Below, piece after piece: positions 11,548-22,759 of a stretch of DNA of 64,000 nucleotides. Location: positions 50,032,181 to 50,096,180 of the forward strand of contig CM051025.1 in the NCBI GenBank assembly GCA_027627225.1, read 5' to 3'. A model generated the notes under the pieces. It had not been told where the DNA came from and searched no databases. It worked only from the letters and a program-made list of their open reading frames with translations. The stretch comes from Congeria kusceri (Eukaryota > Mollusca > Bivalvia > Myida > Dreissenidae). A program made the translations under genes and the position numbers. Position 1 is the stretch's first letter; the number at the start of each line of letters is the position of its first letter.

Positions 11548-11562
11548 AATAAAACTAATAAA
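11548..11562 (+). terminator. Candidate poly(A) signals of the synaptotagmin-like gene
   Basis: Two AATAAA hexamers (11548-11553 and 11557-11562) about 1 kb past the stop codon, followed by a T-rich stretch. They are the first canonical, closely paired signals downstream. The choice is inferred from position only. Confidence 0.45.
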
Positions 11563-11599
11563 AGATTATATTGTAACTGAATTTTTATATGAGGTGGTG

Positions 11600-12320
11600 A
11601 ACATTACCCAGATGAAAATAACATTACACCATTGACTACCATGCCCAGCAATAAAAAACCATGGTCATGACCATGGTCTGCTTTTTCATTGCCATGGTTA
11701 ACCATGGTCAACATGGTATTCGATTGCCACCATGGTCGACTATCAAATACAATGTCTGCTTTATCAATACCATGATCACCAAGGTATTTGACTGAAAACC
11801 ATGGAATAACATGGTAACCATCAAAAACCATGGTCATGACCATGGTCTGCTATATCATTGCCATGGTCAACAAGGTATTGGATTGCCAGCCATGGAATAC
11901 CATGGTCATCCATCAAAACCATGATCATGACCATGCCTTTAATTGACTGTGATTCAAGTACATTTACTTTATAAACAGTTAACACACAACATGTATTTGC
12001 AATACAAAATATATTAATGTTTTATTGTTTCAGATAGTGATTCAGATAATAAGATTTCTTTATAGGATTTGTGTTAGTAAGTGTTAATATGACTATGGTT
12101 GTGAACCGTGGTGCCGATTACCGCACATGGTTAACCATAGTAATCCATGGTAGTGGCACCACGGCAACCATGGTCGATAATTAATGGTAAAGGACAATGG
12201 TCGACCATGATCAACCATGGTAGAGGACCATGAATGACGTCAAATATGACCGTGGTTGTGAACCGTGGGGCCGATTACCACACATGATCGATTATGGTAG
12301 TCCATGGTCAAATACCGCGT
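11600..12320. repeat. CCATGG-rich palindromic repeat block
   Basis: Two sub-blocks (about 11625-11945 and 12100-12320) are dense in CCATGG and CATGGT. They include the perfect 18 bp palindrome CCATGGTCATGACCATGG near 11659 and again near 11829. Surrounding units such as TCATTGCCATGGT recur at roughly 170 bp spacing. No coding capacity; the - strand ORF 11604-11843 reads through the repeats. Confidence 0.75.
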
Positions 12321-12504
12321 ATTTCGCCTTGGTACTTGGACATGACTGTACACAGCTGCACACTAAACAGACAAAGATACGTTGGAAATCCTAAAATACT
12401 GAACTGTAAACACGTGCAATGATGTAAATCTTGTAATAAAGAATGTAAACAAATTAATATCTTAAAATCCCCAACATCGTAATTTGGAATGGTAATTGTA
12501 TTAA

Positions 12505-12765
12505 TTTAATGAATACGTTACTGGTACATTGCAATAATCGATGTTATCGGAGGTAACCTTTACTGAAACATTGCAATGATCAATGTGATCGTATGCAACC
12601 GTTATTATAATATTGCAATGATTAATGTAATTGCAGAAAACCGTTACTGAAAAATTGCAATGATAAATGTAATCGGAAATTACCGTTAGTTAATACATGC
12701 ATATCAATGATGAATGTAATTGCAGATAAACATTACTGACATATTGCAATGATACGTTTCAAGTC
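12505..12765. repeat. Degenerate tandem repeat, about 55-60 bp unit
   Basis: About five imperfect copies of a unit with the core ATTGCAATGAT, AATGTAAT and GAAAACCGTTACTGA. Individual units have drifted; the phase is held by ATTGCAATGAT. Confidence 0.7.
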
Positions 12766-13069
12766 CGCGGCAACTGTAACTATTGCAGTTATGAAATAGC
12801 AGAAAACATATTCAAATGTGCACAGTACAGTATACCAGTGGCATATATAACAACATAAATCAATTACTCGAATTTCTGATCAATGCAGTCAGCGGTAACA
12901 ACAACAACATTCTTGCAATGAACTATGCTCATCAAACGTTATAACGCACTAAATGGAAATTGTTGTATTTTCTTTATTTATAAAAATTTCAGCTGCGCCA
13001 TGGTTAACACGAAATTCTTGTGTATTTTTTCCCAATATTGTGGTATGAATACATGGGTGTATAACTCAA

Positions 13070-13886
13070 ACAAGAGATGTTTTTAAAACATGTATGCCCC
13101 CAGACGTCAATATGTGCAATTGTGAAGAGATTTTTTTAAATATTGTATGTGCACATTAACACATAGTGAGGATATTAAAGTTTAGGCTTTAGAAAGTAAA
13201 TATAAAGCTGAAAGAAAGATAGAGAATAATTATGGATTAATTTTTACAGTCTTTTATATAAGGATACCTGTTTTCTGTTTGAGTTAAACATCAAATAGGC
13301 CAAAACATGTCTAGATATCCTGCGGACACATAATGGTCTACGGAGAAAACAGTTTTCATGCTACAAGCCCCTGTGACCTTGACCTTTAACCTGTTGACCT
13401 CAAAATTGGTCGGCGTCTTCCTTTCCTCCCGAGTAACCAGCAAACCAACTTGGATGATCGTAGGTCAAAGCGTATTCTACATATCATGCGTAAACGAAAT
13501 GGTCTACAGAGGAAACAGTTTTCATGTTACAAGCCTCTGTCACCTTGACCTTTGACCTGTTGACCTCAAAATTGATAGACGTCTTCCTTTCCTCCCAAGT
13601 AACCAGCATACCAACTTAAATGACCGTAGGTCAAAGCGTTCTCTAGATATCGTGCGGAAACGAATTTCATATTACAAGCCCCTGTGACCTTGACCTCTGG
13701 ACCTCAAATTCAATAAGCGTCTTCCTTTCCTCCCAAGTAACCAGCATACCAACTTAAATGATCGTAGGTCAAAGCGTTCTCTAGATATATTGCGGAAACG
13801 AAATGGTCTACGGACAGACCGACCGACCATCCGACCGACAGGTGCAAAGCCATATACCCCCACTTCTTCGAAGGGGGGCATAATAA
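13070..13886. repeat. Tandem-unit element with 'gaccttgacc' motifs
   Basis: Starts with a CAAGAGATGT leader, contains three units of about 150 bp (CCTGTGACCTTGACCT, then CGTCTTCCTTTCCTCCC, AGTAACCAGCA, CGTAGGTCAAAGCGT), and ends with ACAGACCGACCGACC and a TTCGAAGGGGGGCATAATAA tail. The leader, internal tandem units and C/G-rich tail define a class seen seven times in the window with different unit sequences. No protein is encoded; the - strand ORFs at 13672-13904 come from the tail. Confidence 0.8.
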
Positions 13887-15069
13887 TAATAGCTGACATT
13901 TCAAGCTGAAAATGTTATAATTAAAGAAAATTTAAGAATTTCCATTTATTGTCCATTTGGTGCGTTATATCTCATTGTTGAGTGTATGTAACCACAGATA
14001 ACACGTTCGGAAAAACTGAAAAGTGCAATGGAATATGTCAGAGTACTAACACGATGACATCGTGAAGTAGACGATGCGTTTGTACTTGTAAATGGATAGG
14101 GTGGAGTATAACAGAAATTGTATTAGGCTAGTATTACTTAGCATAAGATTAAGTACTGTGTGTTATAGAATATTAAGTTTAATAAACGAATATGTAGCAT
14201 TTCTTCATTCTCAATCTATTGATACAATGCAAACAAATGCACCCATCAAAGAGGTACACATGTCTTCAAGGAATACTCACACACATGACCTAATGAAACA
14301 ATTTTTTTTAACCTTTGGTAATTCATAATGAACGCCACCTACCCCCTCCCCAAATGTGCGGAGGTGTTAGCGCAGGAAATTTTATTTAATGAAGTTCGAA
14401 AACACAAATCTATTATTTGCATGCAACCAAAGAATTATTGTATATGAAATGTCTCGGATGCAAGTTTACACGTCACACGCAGAAGGTCGGTTATTTTATT
14501 GAAACGTATTGTATTCATTGTTATTCATTGAATATGAGCTGAATGTCTTGTTATGTAAGATTTTCAAGACCTTAACAATGAGCGTCATACGTAATTTTCT
14601 AGACTGTTAACACGAAGTGCTTTTTCATGTTTATTATATGTATCTACAGCAATATTCCTATGAAATCGCAAATGACGATTTCCAGAAACAGGATACTTTT
14701 TCATCGAAGCATCAACGTAGACATTGGTTGGATCGCTATTTACATTTCACACCTACATGCGACTGCCGCAACATTCACATCGATAAATTGCGGGGGAAAT
14801 GTGATAGACCGGTAACGCAAGCATGTCCCATACAAGTCAGTTGCCTTCTGCCAAGGTCTTACATGTACACGGGTATTGATAAAGTGCAAAATACAAAACA
14901 TTGACTCTACCTTCCCATCGGAAGACCTGAATAAATAGCATGTTTAGAAACAATGTGAACGACGATTTCGACAAGGGGTTTTCTTGCATTAAATTTTAAG
15001 ACATTTTTACAAAGAACTAAGAAAAGCTCGTGGTCGGACTTTTTCTGAGATCGCAGTTGTGTCAATATG
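13887..15069. other. Intergenic, nothing recognised
   Basis: No repeat structure or coding signal of note. Small + strand frames at 14092-14328 and 14617-14904 lack splice context and codon bias. This lies between the + strand synaptotagmin-like gene and the - strand gene. Confidence 0.5.
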
Positions 15070-15268
15070 GCCCAGACATACTGTCACGTTATTTGCGCCC
15101 ACGTTTAAAAACGTTGTGGTATAACGTTGCAGTATTTTGAAAATGTTCAAAATTCAGATTTGTCGCGCCATGTTGAGGCGCGTTACGGCCACGTTGAACT
15201 ACGTACCTGCCACGTTGCGCAACGTAGCTAAACGAGGCGACGAAAACGTGACACTATGATTAGGGTTT
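15070..15268. mobile_element. Small inverted-repeat element
   Basis: Left CATACTGTCACGTT near 15078 is matched inverted by AACGTGACACTATG near 15245-15258. Inside are further short palindromes around AACGTT and the symmetrical TTGCGCAACG. Non-coding; probably a MITE. The phrase CTGTCACG also ends the TIRs of the element at 44638-45545, but too short a stretch is shared to claim one family. Confidence 0.5.
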
Positions 15269-15449
15269 AATTATTACTTTAAAGGTTTACTGCAAACGTT
15301 CCACGTGGTGATGCGTGTATGCATTTCAGCAGATTCTACACGAAGAATACACATATTGACAATTGTTTTATTGTTGCTTTATTTTATTTGATAACGCGTA
15401 CACTGATCCTTTTTATGTAATTGCAAAAAAGCACAACACAAGAACCGTA

Positions 15450-16360
15450 AAATGTGACATACACTGAACAGCACTTCTAACCCGCCACTTACATAAATCT
15501 CAATAAAATGGCTATTTGTCAGACGATTTTGATCACATTATGACAGAGATTAAATCGATGACAGAGACATTCACTCGTACATTTGTATTGCCTTCCTTGC
15601 TAAATTTGATATTACAATAAACACAATTAAGCTATAACCCTAAAATATAAAAGTCGCAAAATACACTGAACAGTACTTCTAACACAACACTTACAGATGT
15701 CGTAATAAAAAGCTCATTTTTCGGGGAAATTCAATCAAATTAGACAATTAATAACGTACTGGCCTTTTTATTTGTATGTAAAATTTCATTTTAATAATTA
15801 AACATTTTGATAGATAAGTTACCGTCATACCATAATAACCCTAAAAAATAAAATTCGCCAAATACTAACATTAACAACTTGAACGTTTCAGGGAACTAGA
15901 CACAGGTGTGGTTTTATCATTTTGCACGAGGAAAGGTAGGTGAGAGTAAAATATCGATTTGTTGTTAAAATGTATCATTACATACGAAATCATTTAATGA
16001 AAAAAGAAACTTGATTAAGCATATGAGGTACAAACTGAACCGACACATTAGAAAGCACCATAAAGCCGCTCGAAATCTGGTGCAACTGGAACAGGTTCTC
16101 ATTGAGAGATTGTGGAATATTTTTCAACATTTCAAATGAAACCGTAATATTTCCATATGGCAGAGGTTCCTGTATGACATAACAGCCATCAGTGGACACG
16201 CAATCTTTTAATCATTATTTTAAGAACGCCAATTTTGCATTATGGTCCTTTAACAATGTTTATCGTTTTTGATCATATTGGTCTGACCAATGGCCATTTT
16301 ATTGCGATTTATGTTAGTGGCGGGTTAGAAGTGCTGTTCAGTGTATGTACCAACTTTGTC
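15450..16360. repeat. Inverted pair of about 100 bp arms around a degenerate repeat
   Basis: TACACTGAACAGCACTTCTA with following AACCCGCCACT (from 15459) recurs inverted at about 16310-16350, and similarity extends on through ATAAAATGG and TTTTGATCA. A third, direct and weaker copy begins near 15660 (ATACACTGAACAGTACTTCT). The space between arms is AT-rich and non-coding. It could be a foldback element or an old inverted duplication. Confidence 0.6.
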
Positions 16361-16964
16361 GAAAAATTAACTATTGGAAAGGACATAAAACGTACATGTT
16401 CATATATTGCTACTAATAAAAAGTAAGCGCCTACATCGTTATTGTTAGAGCATTAATTTACATGTACATGAATATTCATGCTTGTGTCAAGTGCATCACA
16501 TAAATTACCAGTTTTACACTAGGGGAACATTTAACAACGGGATGTTTTAATTACCTCTATATTGAGTGCATGTAAATCTCTCGATTAATCTAAAATATGA
16601 CTTACTGATATTTAAAATTATAACTGTGGAAACGTTCAATCTCTTAATATATGACTATGAGGTCATAGCCTTGGGGAATATCACCGTCATGTACTTTATT
16701 TAGTATGTTGATAAAAACATAGCGCATTCCCGATTAGTTTTTAAGACGGATTCTGCCTTTACTTGGTATATCTATCGACACATATTGTTAATATATTGGT
16801 GGGAGGATTCTAGTAACGGTGGCATTAACAGCTTTTGGGAATTACCGTCATGTTCCGTCGGAAATATCACATATAACATATCCGAGCGGGTCATTTTGGA
16901 ATCGCATTTCACCAAATAGGCATCGTTTTTAAATTGCCATGTAATGTCAGATAACATCAGATTC

Positions 16965-17040
16965 CACATGGACAACTGTCACTTTATAGCCGTACTTCTA
17001 CTCGATATCCTGAAAGCATTCGAAACTGTTCATCACTCGA
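16965..17040 (+). pseudogene. LINE reverse transcriptase relic, part 1
   Basis: The + strand frame reads FIAVLLLDILKAFETVHHSS, a clear match in pattern to the non-LTR reverse transcriptase motif around (D)xxKAFDTVxH that carries the first catalytic Asp; that Asp (LLLD) is kept while KAFD has become KAFE. The frame is short and nothing convincing extends upstream. Part 2 lies at 17740-17925. Together they are a dead retrotransposon fragment. Confidence 0.6.
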
Positions 17041-17189
17041 GTAACGAAATTAAAAGAACAAGGCAGTCAAAGGACGTCTATATTCCCCGCCGTTATCCAT
17101 CATTCGATTTTAAAGGTGACTTTGAAGTATCACACTGACCTTAATCTGGCACAGCTGTACCAGATATAAAAGTACAGTTTCAGAAATTT

Positions 17190-17730
17190 CGATATGGAGC
17201 TGAAACGAAAATGGAGGCTCAAACATTTGACCTTGAGGTGGCAAGACTGCTCCATGGCTTCTGCACATCGCCTCAATGTGATAAACATTTGAGCCAAGTT
17301 TTATGAAAATCCTTCAAGGACATAGGAGATATGGAGCATACTCAAAAATGGAGGCTCAAACATTTGACCTTCAAGTATGACCTTGACATTGAGGTGGCGT
17401 GACTGCATCATGCCTTCTGCACATTGCCTCAATTTGATTAACATCTGAGGCAAGTTTCATGAAAATCCTTTCAAGGGAACAGGGGATATAGAACGGACAT
17501 AAAAATACAGGCTCAAACATTCAACCTTCAAGTGTGACCTTGACCTTAAGTTGGCGTGACTGACTCATGCCTTCTGCACATGGTCTCAATGACCTAAACA
17601 TTTGAGCCAAGTTTCATGAAAATCCTTCAAAGGGTATAGGATATATTGAGCGGACACGAAAATGTTATGGACAGACGAAGGGCATTCCTATAACCCCCTC
17701 CCGCTTCGCTGCGGGGGATTAATAAGCCTT
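17190..17730. repeat. Tandem-unit element splitting the LINE relic
   Basis: Three copies of a roughly 150 bp unit with ATGGAGGCTCAAACATTTGA, TGACCTTGA, CATGCCTTCTGCACAT and AAGTTTCATGAAAATCCTT. It ends in a GGACAGACGAAGGGCATTCC and CCCGCTTCGCTGCGGGGG hairpin tail. Same architecture as the 13070-13886 element but a different unit. Confidence 0.8.
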
Positions 17731-17739
17731 AGCAAATTC

Positions 17740-17925
17740 TCTTTTAGGTGGTTTTTATCTAACTAGAGGTCTAGTAGTTATTAGAGCGACACGTATTTGT
17801 CAAAACTTCTCTAGTAGTTTTCTGGTATCATGTCATCATCCTAGTAATATAGCATACGGCGTACCCCAAGGCTCTGTTTCGGACCTCTTTTGTTTTCCAT
17901 GGCATACCTACTGTGGTTAAATGTT
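17740..17925 (+). pseudogene. LINE reverse transcriptase relic, part 2
   Basis: The + strand reads GGFYLTRGLVVIRATR and further on SNIAYGVPQGSVSDLF. GVPQGSVLGP is a standard motif of non-LTR reverse transcriptases and the segment before it matches the usual FxSYLTxR region. The following LGPLLF block is frameshifted or substituted. It follows in family order after the KAFETVHH motif at about 17020, with about 700 bp of unrelated tandem element and other sequence between. Confidence 0.65.
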
Positions 17926-18133
17926 AAGTATTCTTAGATATAACACAACTATGTTTTATATTGTTTGTATAAATTTTATTTTCTAAAATATCACATACAA
18001 AATAGGAGATTGAATAAATACATTTATAAGTGCACTTTAATTGTCATGCTCTGACTATTACTCAATAATGTATAGCATTATACTGGCTAGTTAACACATA
18101 TATTCGGTTATCATGCAAAAATTACACAATATG

Positions 18134-18396
18134 TGGCGCGTCGTGAGAAAACCGGTCTTAATGCATGTGCGTAGTGTCGTCCCGGATTAGCCTGTGCAGT
18201 CCGCAGTCAGGCTAATCCAGGACGGCACTTTCCGACTACAGTGAATTTATGATTAGAAGAGACTTCCTCGAAACAGAAAATACCACAAAAGCGGAAAGTG
18301 CTGTCCAGGATTAGCCTGTGGGGACTGCACAGGCTAATCCGGGACGACACTTAACGCACATGCATTAAGTCCGATTTTACCACAATGCCCTTCATA
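18134..18396. mobile_element. Palindromic MITE-like element, copy 5
   Basis: Full-length member with ends TGGCGCGTCGTGAG and a degraded right end (ACCACAATGCCCTTCA). Both inner hairpins around GGATTAGCCTGTG are present. This and several later copies share the variant GTGAGAAAACCGGTCTTAAT, suggesting a subfamily. Confidence 0.85.
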
Positions 18397-20270
18397 TGTA
18401 AATCAGATAGTAAACAGTAATACTGACAAGACTGTTTGGTTAGTTTTTTTTCTTAATATCACATTGCAAAAACACTTCATAGTTGAATAGATGAAACACA
18501 CTAAATATTTGAATATGATTAAAGCAAGTAATTATGGATCATTATGAGCACATATCCATCTTAAACATGTTTACACCAGTAAGCACATAAGTATGTTTAT
18601 TAGATATTTTAGAAGCATTATGCTTTCAATTACCACAACGTTTACTACACTGTAAGTTAATTACCCAGTAAGATAATTTAATACTTATGAACAACGATAC
18701 ATTTGCATTATTAAATATACAACTTTTATTGAAACAATGCTCAAAAATGCAACACAAATACCATGCAAGTTAATAATTTTCTGCTGAATTTACAGTTGTC
18801 TATCATATCCAGTTAGGTAGCATGGCCTCCCACCAACATGGCAAAATCCAAATTAATTTTATTATACATTTATGGGTGGAATGGGATTTTCATTTTCAAG
18901 CTCAACACATGTAAAAACAAACTGTATACTGATCCTTATAGATTTTACATATCATGAACGAACAAACGTTATATTATGATTAAAAAATATCACAAATCAA
19001 AACATATATCACAGACTGGTTAAAATACAATACTAAATGTCTATTATCACAACTATATTATTTTTCACAGAAATGCTAGATTATGTTCTTTAGGCTACAA
19101 TCATTACACTCACATTAAAAAAATAATTGAATAGCTCAATAATCAAGTTTTTAATGAACAAAATTATAAGTGCACATAATGCACTATGCACTCTTATAAC
19201 ATAACACAAAAATTAGCATGACTTTATGCTTTATCATTGGCAGTTTTTTGTTTTTTGTTGGGGGGGGGGGGGTGATAAAATACATGTATATAGTCAGGTC
19301 TTCAGATCACATATATGAGGGGCATCGTGAGAAAACCGGTCTTAATGCATGTGTGTAAAGTGTCGTCCCGGATTACCTGTGCAGTCCGCACAGGCTAATC
19401 CAGGATGGCACTTTCCACTTTTATGGTATTTTCTGTTTCAAGCAAGTCTCTTCTCAACATAAATACACTGTAGGCGGAAAGTGCCGTCCCGGATTAGCCT
19501 GTGCGGACTGCACAGGCTAATCCGGGACGACACTTTATGCACATGCATTAAGTCCGGTTTTCCCACGACGCGTCTCATTATTTCATGAAGCATTCTAATT
19601 TTGCATTTTTTTTACATAATAAAACTTGAAATCTGAAATACCATCTGCAAGATGATGTTCATCTACGTCAAGGAACACAGTAAATAACCAACTGTCAGCA
19701 AGGAACAATTAAAATGGTTTAAACGAGGGACTCCTTACAGCAAACAAAAAGATTTGAAAATGGATTATGCTATGGGCATGTTTCATGTTACTGCACATTC
19801 TGTACATCAAGAATATCTCAAACAGATTTGTTTGCATGAACGAAACAGTTGCTATTTTGACTGCTAACCTAAATGTACTTGAATATTATAGCATGTACCA
19901 TGCTTCAAATAATAATTCAAAGACATTGTGAGGTATAAAACCTACTGATGTAGAACACAAATTGAACTGCCAAAAATCTACATGTATTATAAAGAGCATA
20001 ATAATTTATGACCAAATGAAAACTAACTTTATCATAATCATTCTGTTGTATATTTAAACATAAAAGAACACAATAATCTTATTAATTATCCAGAACAAAT
20101 GAACAATTTTGTAACTAATTCAGGAAAATCAACTTTTTTAAACAGTACATAAAAGAATTTAAAAACATTTAGAAGAAAAATCAATTAAAGTCTAAGGCAC
20201 TTTATGTCTCATGCATGCAACATTAATATTTAATATACTGGAATTGCTATAACCAAATACCAAATTAACC
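18397..20270. other. Intergenic, with element copy 6
   Basis: Very AT-rich; no coding signal on either strand outside the palindromic element at 19316-19578. A short G-run sits at about 19260-19272. This is downstream of the - strand gene. Confidence 0.55.
19316..19578. mobile_element. Palindromic MITE-like element, copy 6
   Basis: Full-length, well preserved. Ends TGAGGGGCATCGTGAG and ACGACGCGTCTCA; the inner right hairpin GGATTAGCCTGTGCGGACTG is perfectly paired with CTAATCCGGG. Confidence 0.88.
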
Positions 20271-20271
20271 A

Positions 20272-20277
20272 TTTATT
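20272..20277 (-). terminator. Poly(A) signal downstream of the - strand terminal exon
   Basis: AATAAA on the - strand, 43 bp past the stop codon of the candidate terminal exon at 20320-20421. The spacing supports that exon as a real transcript end. Confidence 0.55.
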
Positions 20278-20319
20278 TCCATTACACTATTACTTGATGC
20301 CACTAAGAACGTATTAGAT

Positions 20320-20421
20320 TTAATTAGAACCATTGAGGAGCCAATCCCAGAGACACAGTGTCTTGCACATGACTTTGCTTCTACTCCTATCAACACTCCT
20401 ACTTAAGAAATCAAAATATTT
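20320..20421 (-). CDS. Candidate terminal exon (KYFDFLSRS...) of the - strand gene
   Basis: Preceded on the - strand by the strong acceptor TTTTTATTTCAG. Read in phase 0 it encodes 33 residues beginning KYFDFLSRSVDRSRSKVMCK, then TLCLWDWLLNGSN and TAA; the other two phases stop at once. AATAAA follows 43 bp later. The phase fits the candidate exon 24723-24767 (phase 0 out). It is either the end of the coiled-coil gene upstream or of a separate transcript; linkage is inferred from strand, phase and position only. Confidence 0.5.
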   Translation of the reverse strand, partial: KYFDFLSRSVDRSRSKVMCKTLCLWDWLLNGSN

Positions 20422-20922
20422 CTGAAATAAAAATACACACAATTATCTTTAAACATGTCATTTCCAAGTCCATTTAGATACTTGTTAACAGAAAAACATT
20501 GTTACAACGAGGCTTCTTATATTTTATTGATGTTTCCATTTGTAACTTCAAAAGCATTGGTTCTATGATTCTATTTTTGATGTATTCCAAGGCTTCGGTC
20601 GCACTGTGGTTATTATGTAACAAAAAAAACAACACCCTAAAGCGCTCTTGAAAATTATGCATTTTGTTTAGTGTGATGGAATATGAACAATACTAAAGAA
20701 GGTAAAGGTTGTATGTCGGTAACACATGTTCATAGTCAAGAGTGGAATGCATCTCTAACAACATTCACAAAGTCCTCTTTATAGATAGGGAACAGGCAAT
20801 TAAAAATTCACATCCGCTATGCCTCTCTGACGGTCAGACTGGTGACACAATTTCATTAGATAAATGTATTTTGATGCAGTCCCTCTGCAGTCTTCACTAA
20901 ATATCATAGTTTAATGATGTTG

Positions 20923-20993
20923 TCATCTTGGCAGTTTAGGATTATATGGAAGGCTGTCTTTGTCAGGTTTACATCTTAAGTACTTTCGTGTAC
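20923..20993 (-). CDS. Candidate alternative terminal exon (TRKYLRCKPD...)
   Basis: The acceptor CTTGTCTCTGCAG precedes it on the - strand. In phase 1 it encodes TRKYLRCKPDKDSLPYNPKL PR followed by TGA; the other phases stop early. It begins with an R-K-Y run like the KY of the 20320-20421 exon, so the two could be alternative last exons, but their entry phases differ (1 versus 0) and no donor in phase 1 was pinned down upstream. No AATAAA lies close by. Confidence 0.4.
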
Positions 20994-21539
20994 CTGCAGA
21001 GACAAGTGATACATTAGTTAAACAATGGTTAAAATAAGTCTGTTCCATCTATACATTTATACCAACACATATAAAATATTAATGCACCCCTACAAAGTGG
21101 CAATGAATAAAAAGTAAACTCTGTATTTGATAAGTCAAGTGTTCGATGACAGATCTGCTACACAGGGTATGTAAATGAAAATGTAAATATTGTGAATGTT
21201 AATTTTCGATTGCAATATTAGTTGTAAATGGCAATAACGAGGGAAAATTAATCACAGGAGAATTTTGCAATAAGAAAAATATGTGCGTATACAATCGTAT
21301 CATGCCATGCATAGTATACTATAACATTTCCAAAACAAATGAAATTTATAACTACTTATCACATATACAAATAAGAGTTTATAATTTTAAGTAATATTGA
21401 TAAAAACTTTATTCATGGTCATGAAATGAAATCACTGACAACAGTCTTACAAAAGTAATATGTACCATTCAAAACACAATGCAAATTATTCTGTAGTCAT
21501 CATTATTCAGATAAGAAGTCATTTTAGAATAGCATTAAT

Positions 21540-21670
21540 TTCCCAGGAAACTTGGTTTAATGCCTTCGATCGACTACAGAAGATTCAGAATAGATGCTGT
21601 CATAAATACATAAAAATTCCTGTAAAAGTGCAACTACTTGTGGTGCATTGCCATTTACAGAACAGGTGAA
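21540..21670 (+). pseudogene. Possible LINE C-terminal relic
   Basis: The + strand reads WFNAFDRLQKIQNRCCHKYI, which resembles the LxxLQKxQNRAxRxI segment just after the reverse transcriptase domain of jockey- or CR1-like LINEs. It is short and isolated, and could be chance. Confidence 0.3.
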
Positions 21671-21726
21671 TGTCACTAAGCACAGGTCTAATGTGCACAA
21701 GATTGTATCATTTTTCAAAATATATA

Positions 21727-21990
21727 TGAGGCGCGTTGTGGAAAAACCGGTATTAATGCATGTGCGTAAAGTGTCATCCCGGATTAGCCTGTGCAGTCCG
21801 CACAGGCTAATCCAGGACGGCACTTTCGGCTTTAATGGTATTTTCTGTTTCAAGGAAGTCTCTTCTAAACATAAATCTACCATAGGCGGAAAGTGCCGTC
21901 CTGGTTTAGCCTGTGCGGACTGCACAGGCTAATCCGGGACGACACTTTAAGCACATGCATTAAGACTGGTTTTCCCACGACGCGCTTCAT
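21727..21990. mobile_element. Palindromic MITE-like element, copy 7
   Basis: Full-length. Ends TGAGGCGCGTTGTGG and CCCACGACGCGCTTCA; both inner hairpins intact. It creates overlapping open frames on both strands (21557-21932), which are not genes. Confidence 0.88.
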
Positions 21991-22368
21991 ATACATGTTG
22001 CAAGTGAGAACTTCTAGATTGTCACTGAAAATAATTTAATTTGTAATATATCGGTGACTGATCTTTGTAAATAATGTACTCTCAGATTTAGATTTGAAAT
22101 ACAATGGTGACAATTTAATGTAAGTTTGCTATTTTGCTGAATTGATAAAAACCTGTAGCAAAAATCTGTAATTGAATATTGTCTTATAAGAATGTTCAAT
22201 TACCACCATGAAAAATAACTTTAAATAACTGATGATGAAACAGACAACTATATAAAATATGTCACAAAAAGTACTTAATTAACAAATTAAACTTTGTTTC
22301 CAGTATGGTTATGAGAAAATAAAACAAGCCACTAAAATATAAACATTGTTATTTATGGTAGCAAGTTA

Positions 22369-22759
22369 TTACATAACATAGGTTCCTAAATTCCAAATCA
22401 AAGTCTCTTCACACACATTCTGAGCAATTTTCTTTAACAGTCCATCCATCTTATCCCTATGGAATTGAACAATGTCTATGATTTGAGGGAATATGGGATG
22501 CCTAATTAAATTGGACACACAAAATAAAATGTTACAAATAATATGGGAGAAAGAATGTATTTGTAAATTTACTGCATGATTCCCAGAAGCTATGATTTTT
22601 TCTTCACAAAGTAACAAACAAACCAAGGAATGTTGAATTATGGGAATGTTTTTGATGAGTTTAAATCAGTACATGCAGTAAATGGGCTATTTCTAAAATT
22701 AACAGATGGAAATTTTGTGCTATTTCAAAGGTTAAAATTGAAAACAATATGCCTAAATG
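22369..22759 (-). pseudogene. Decayed helical coding relic, unrecognised
   Basis: On the - strand two protein-like frames abut with a shift near 22640. The upstream one reads FEIAQNFHLLILEIAHLLHV. The downstream one includes IPIIQHSLVCLLLCEEKIIA, FSHIICNILFCVSNLIRHP and FHRDKMDGLLKKIAQNVCEE, ending NLGTYVM and TAA. The pattern of alternating Leu/Ile helices suggests an ARM- or HEAT-type repeat protein. The frameshift, and no splice pair that removes it, argue for a pseudogene. A spurious AT-rich frame remains possible. I do not recognise the family. Confidence 0.35.

Noticed and set aside
13672..13904. - strand frames of 64-75 codons
   Set aside because: Produced by the 'gaccgaccgacc' tail of a tandem-unit element.
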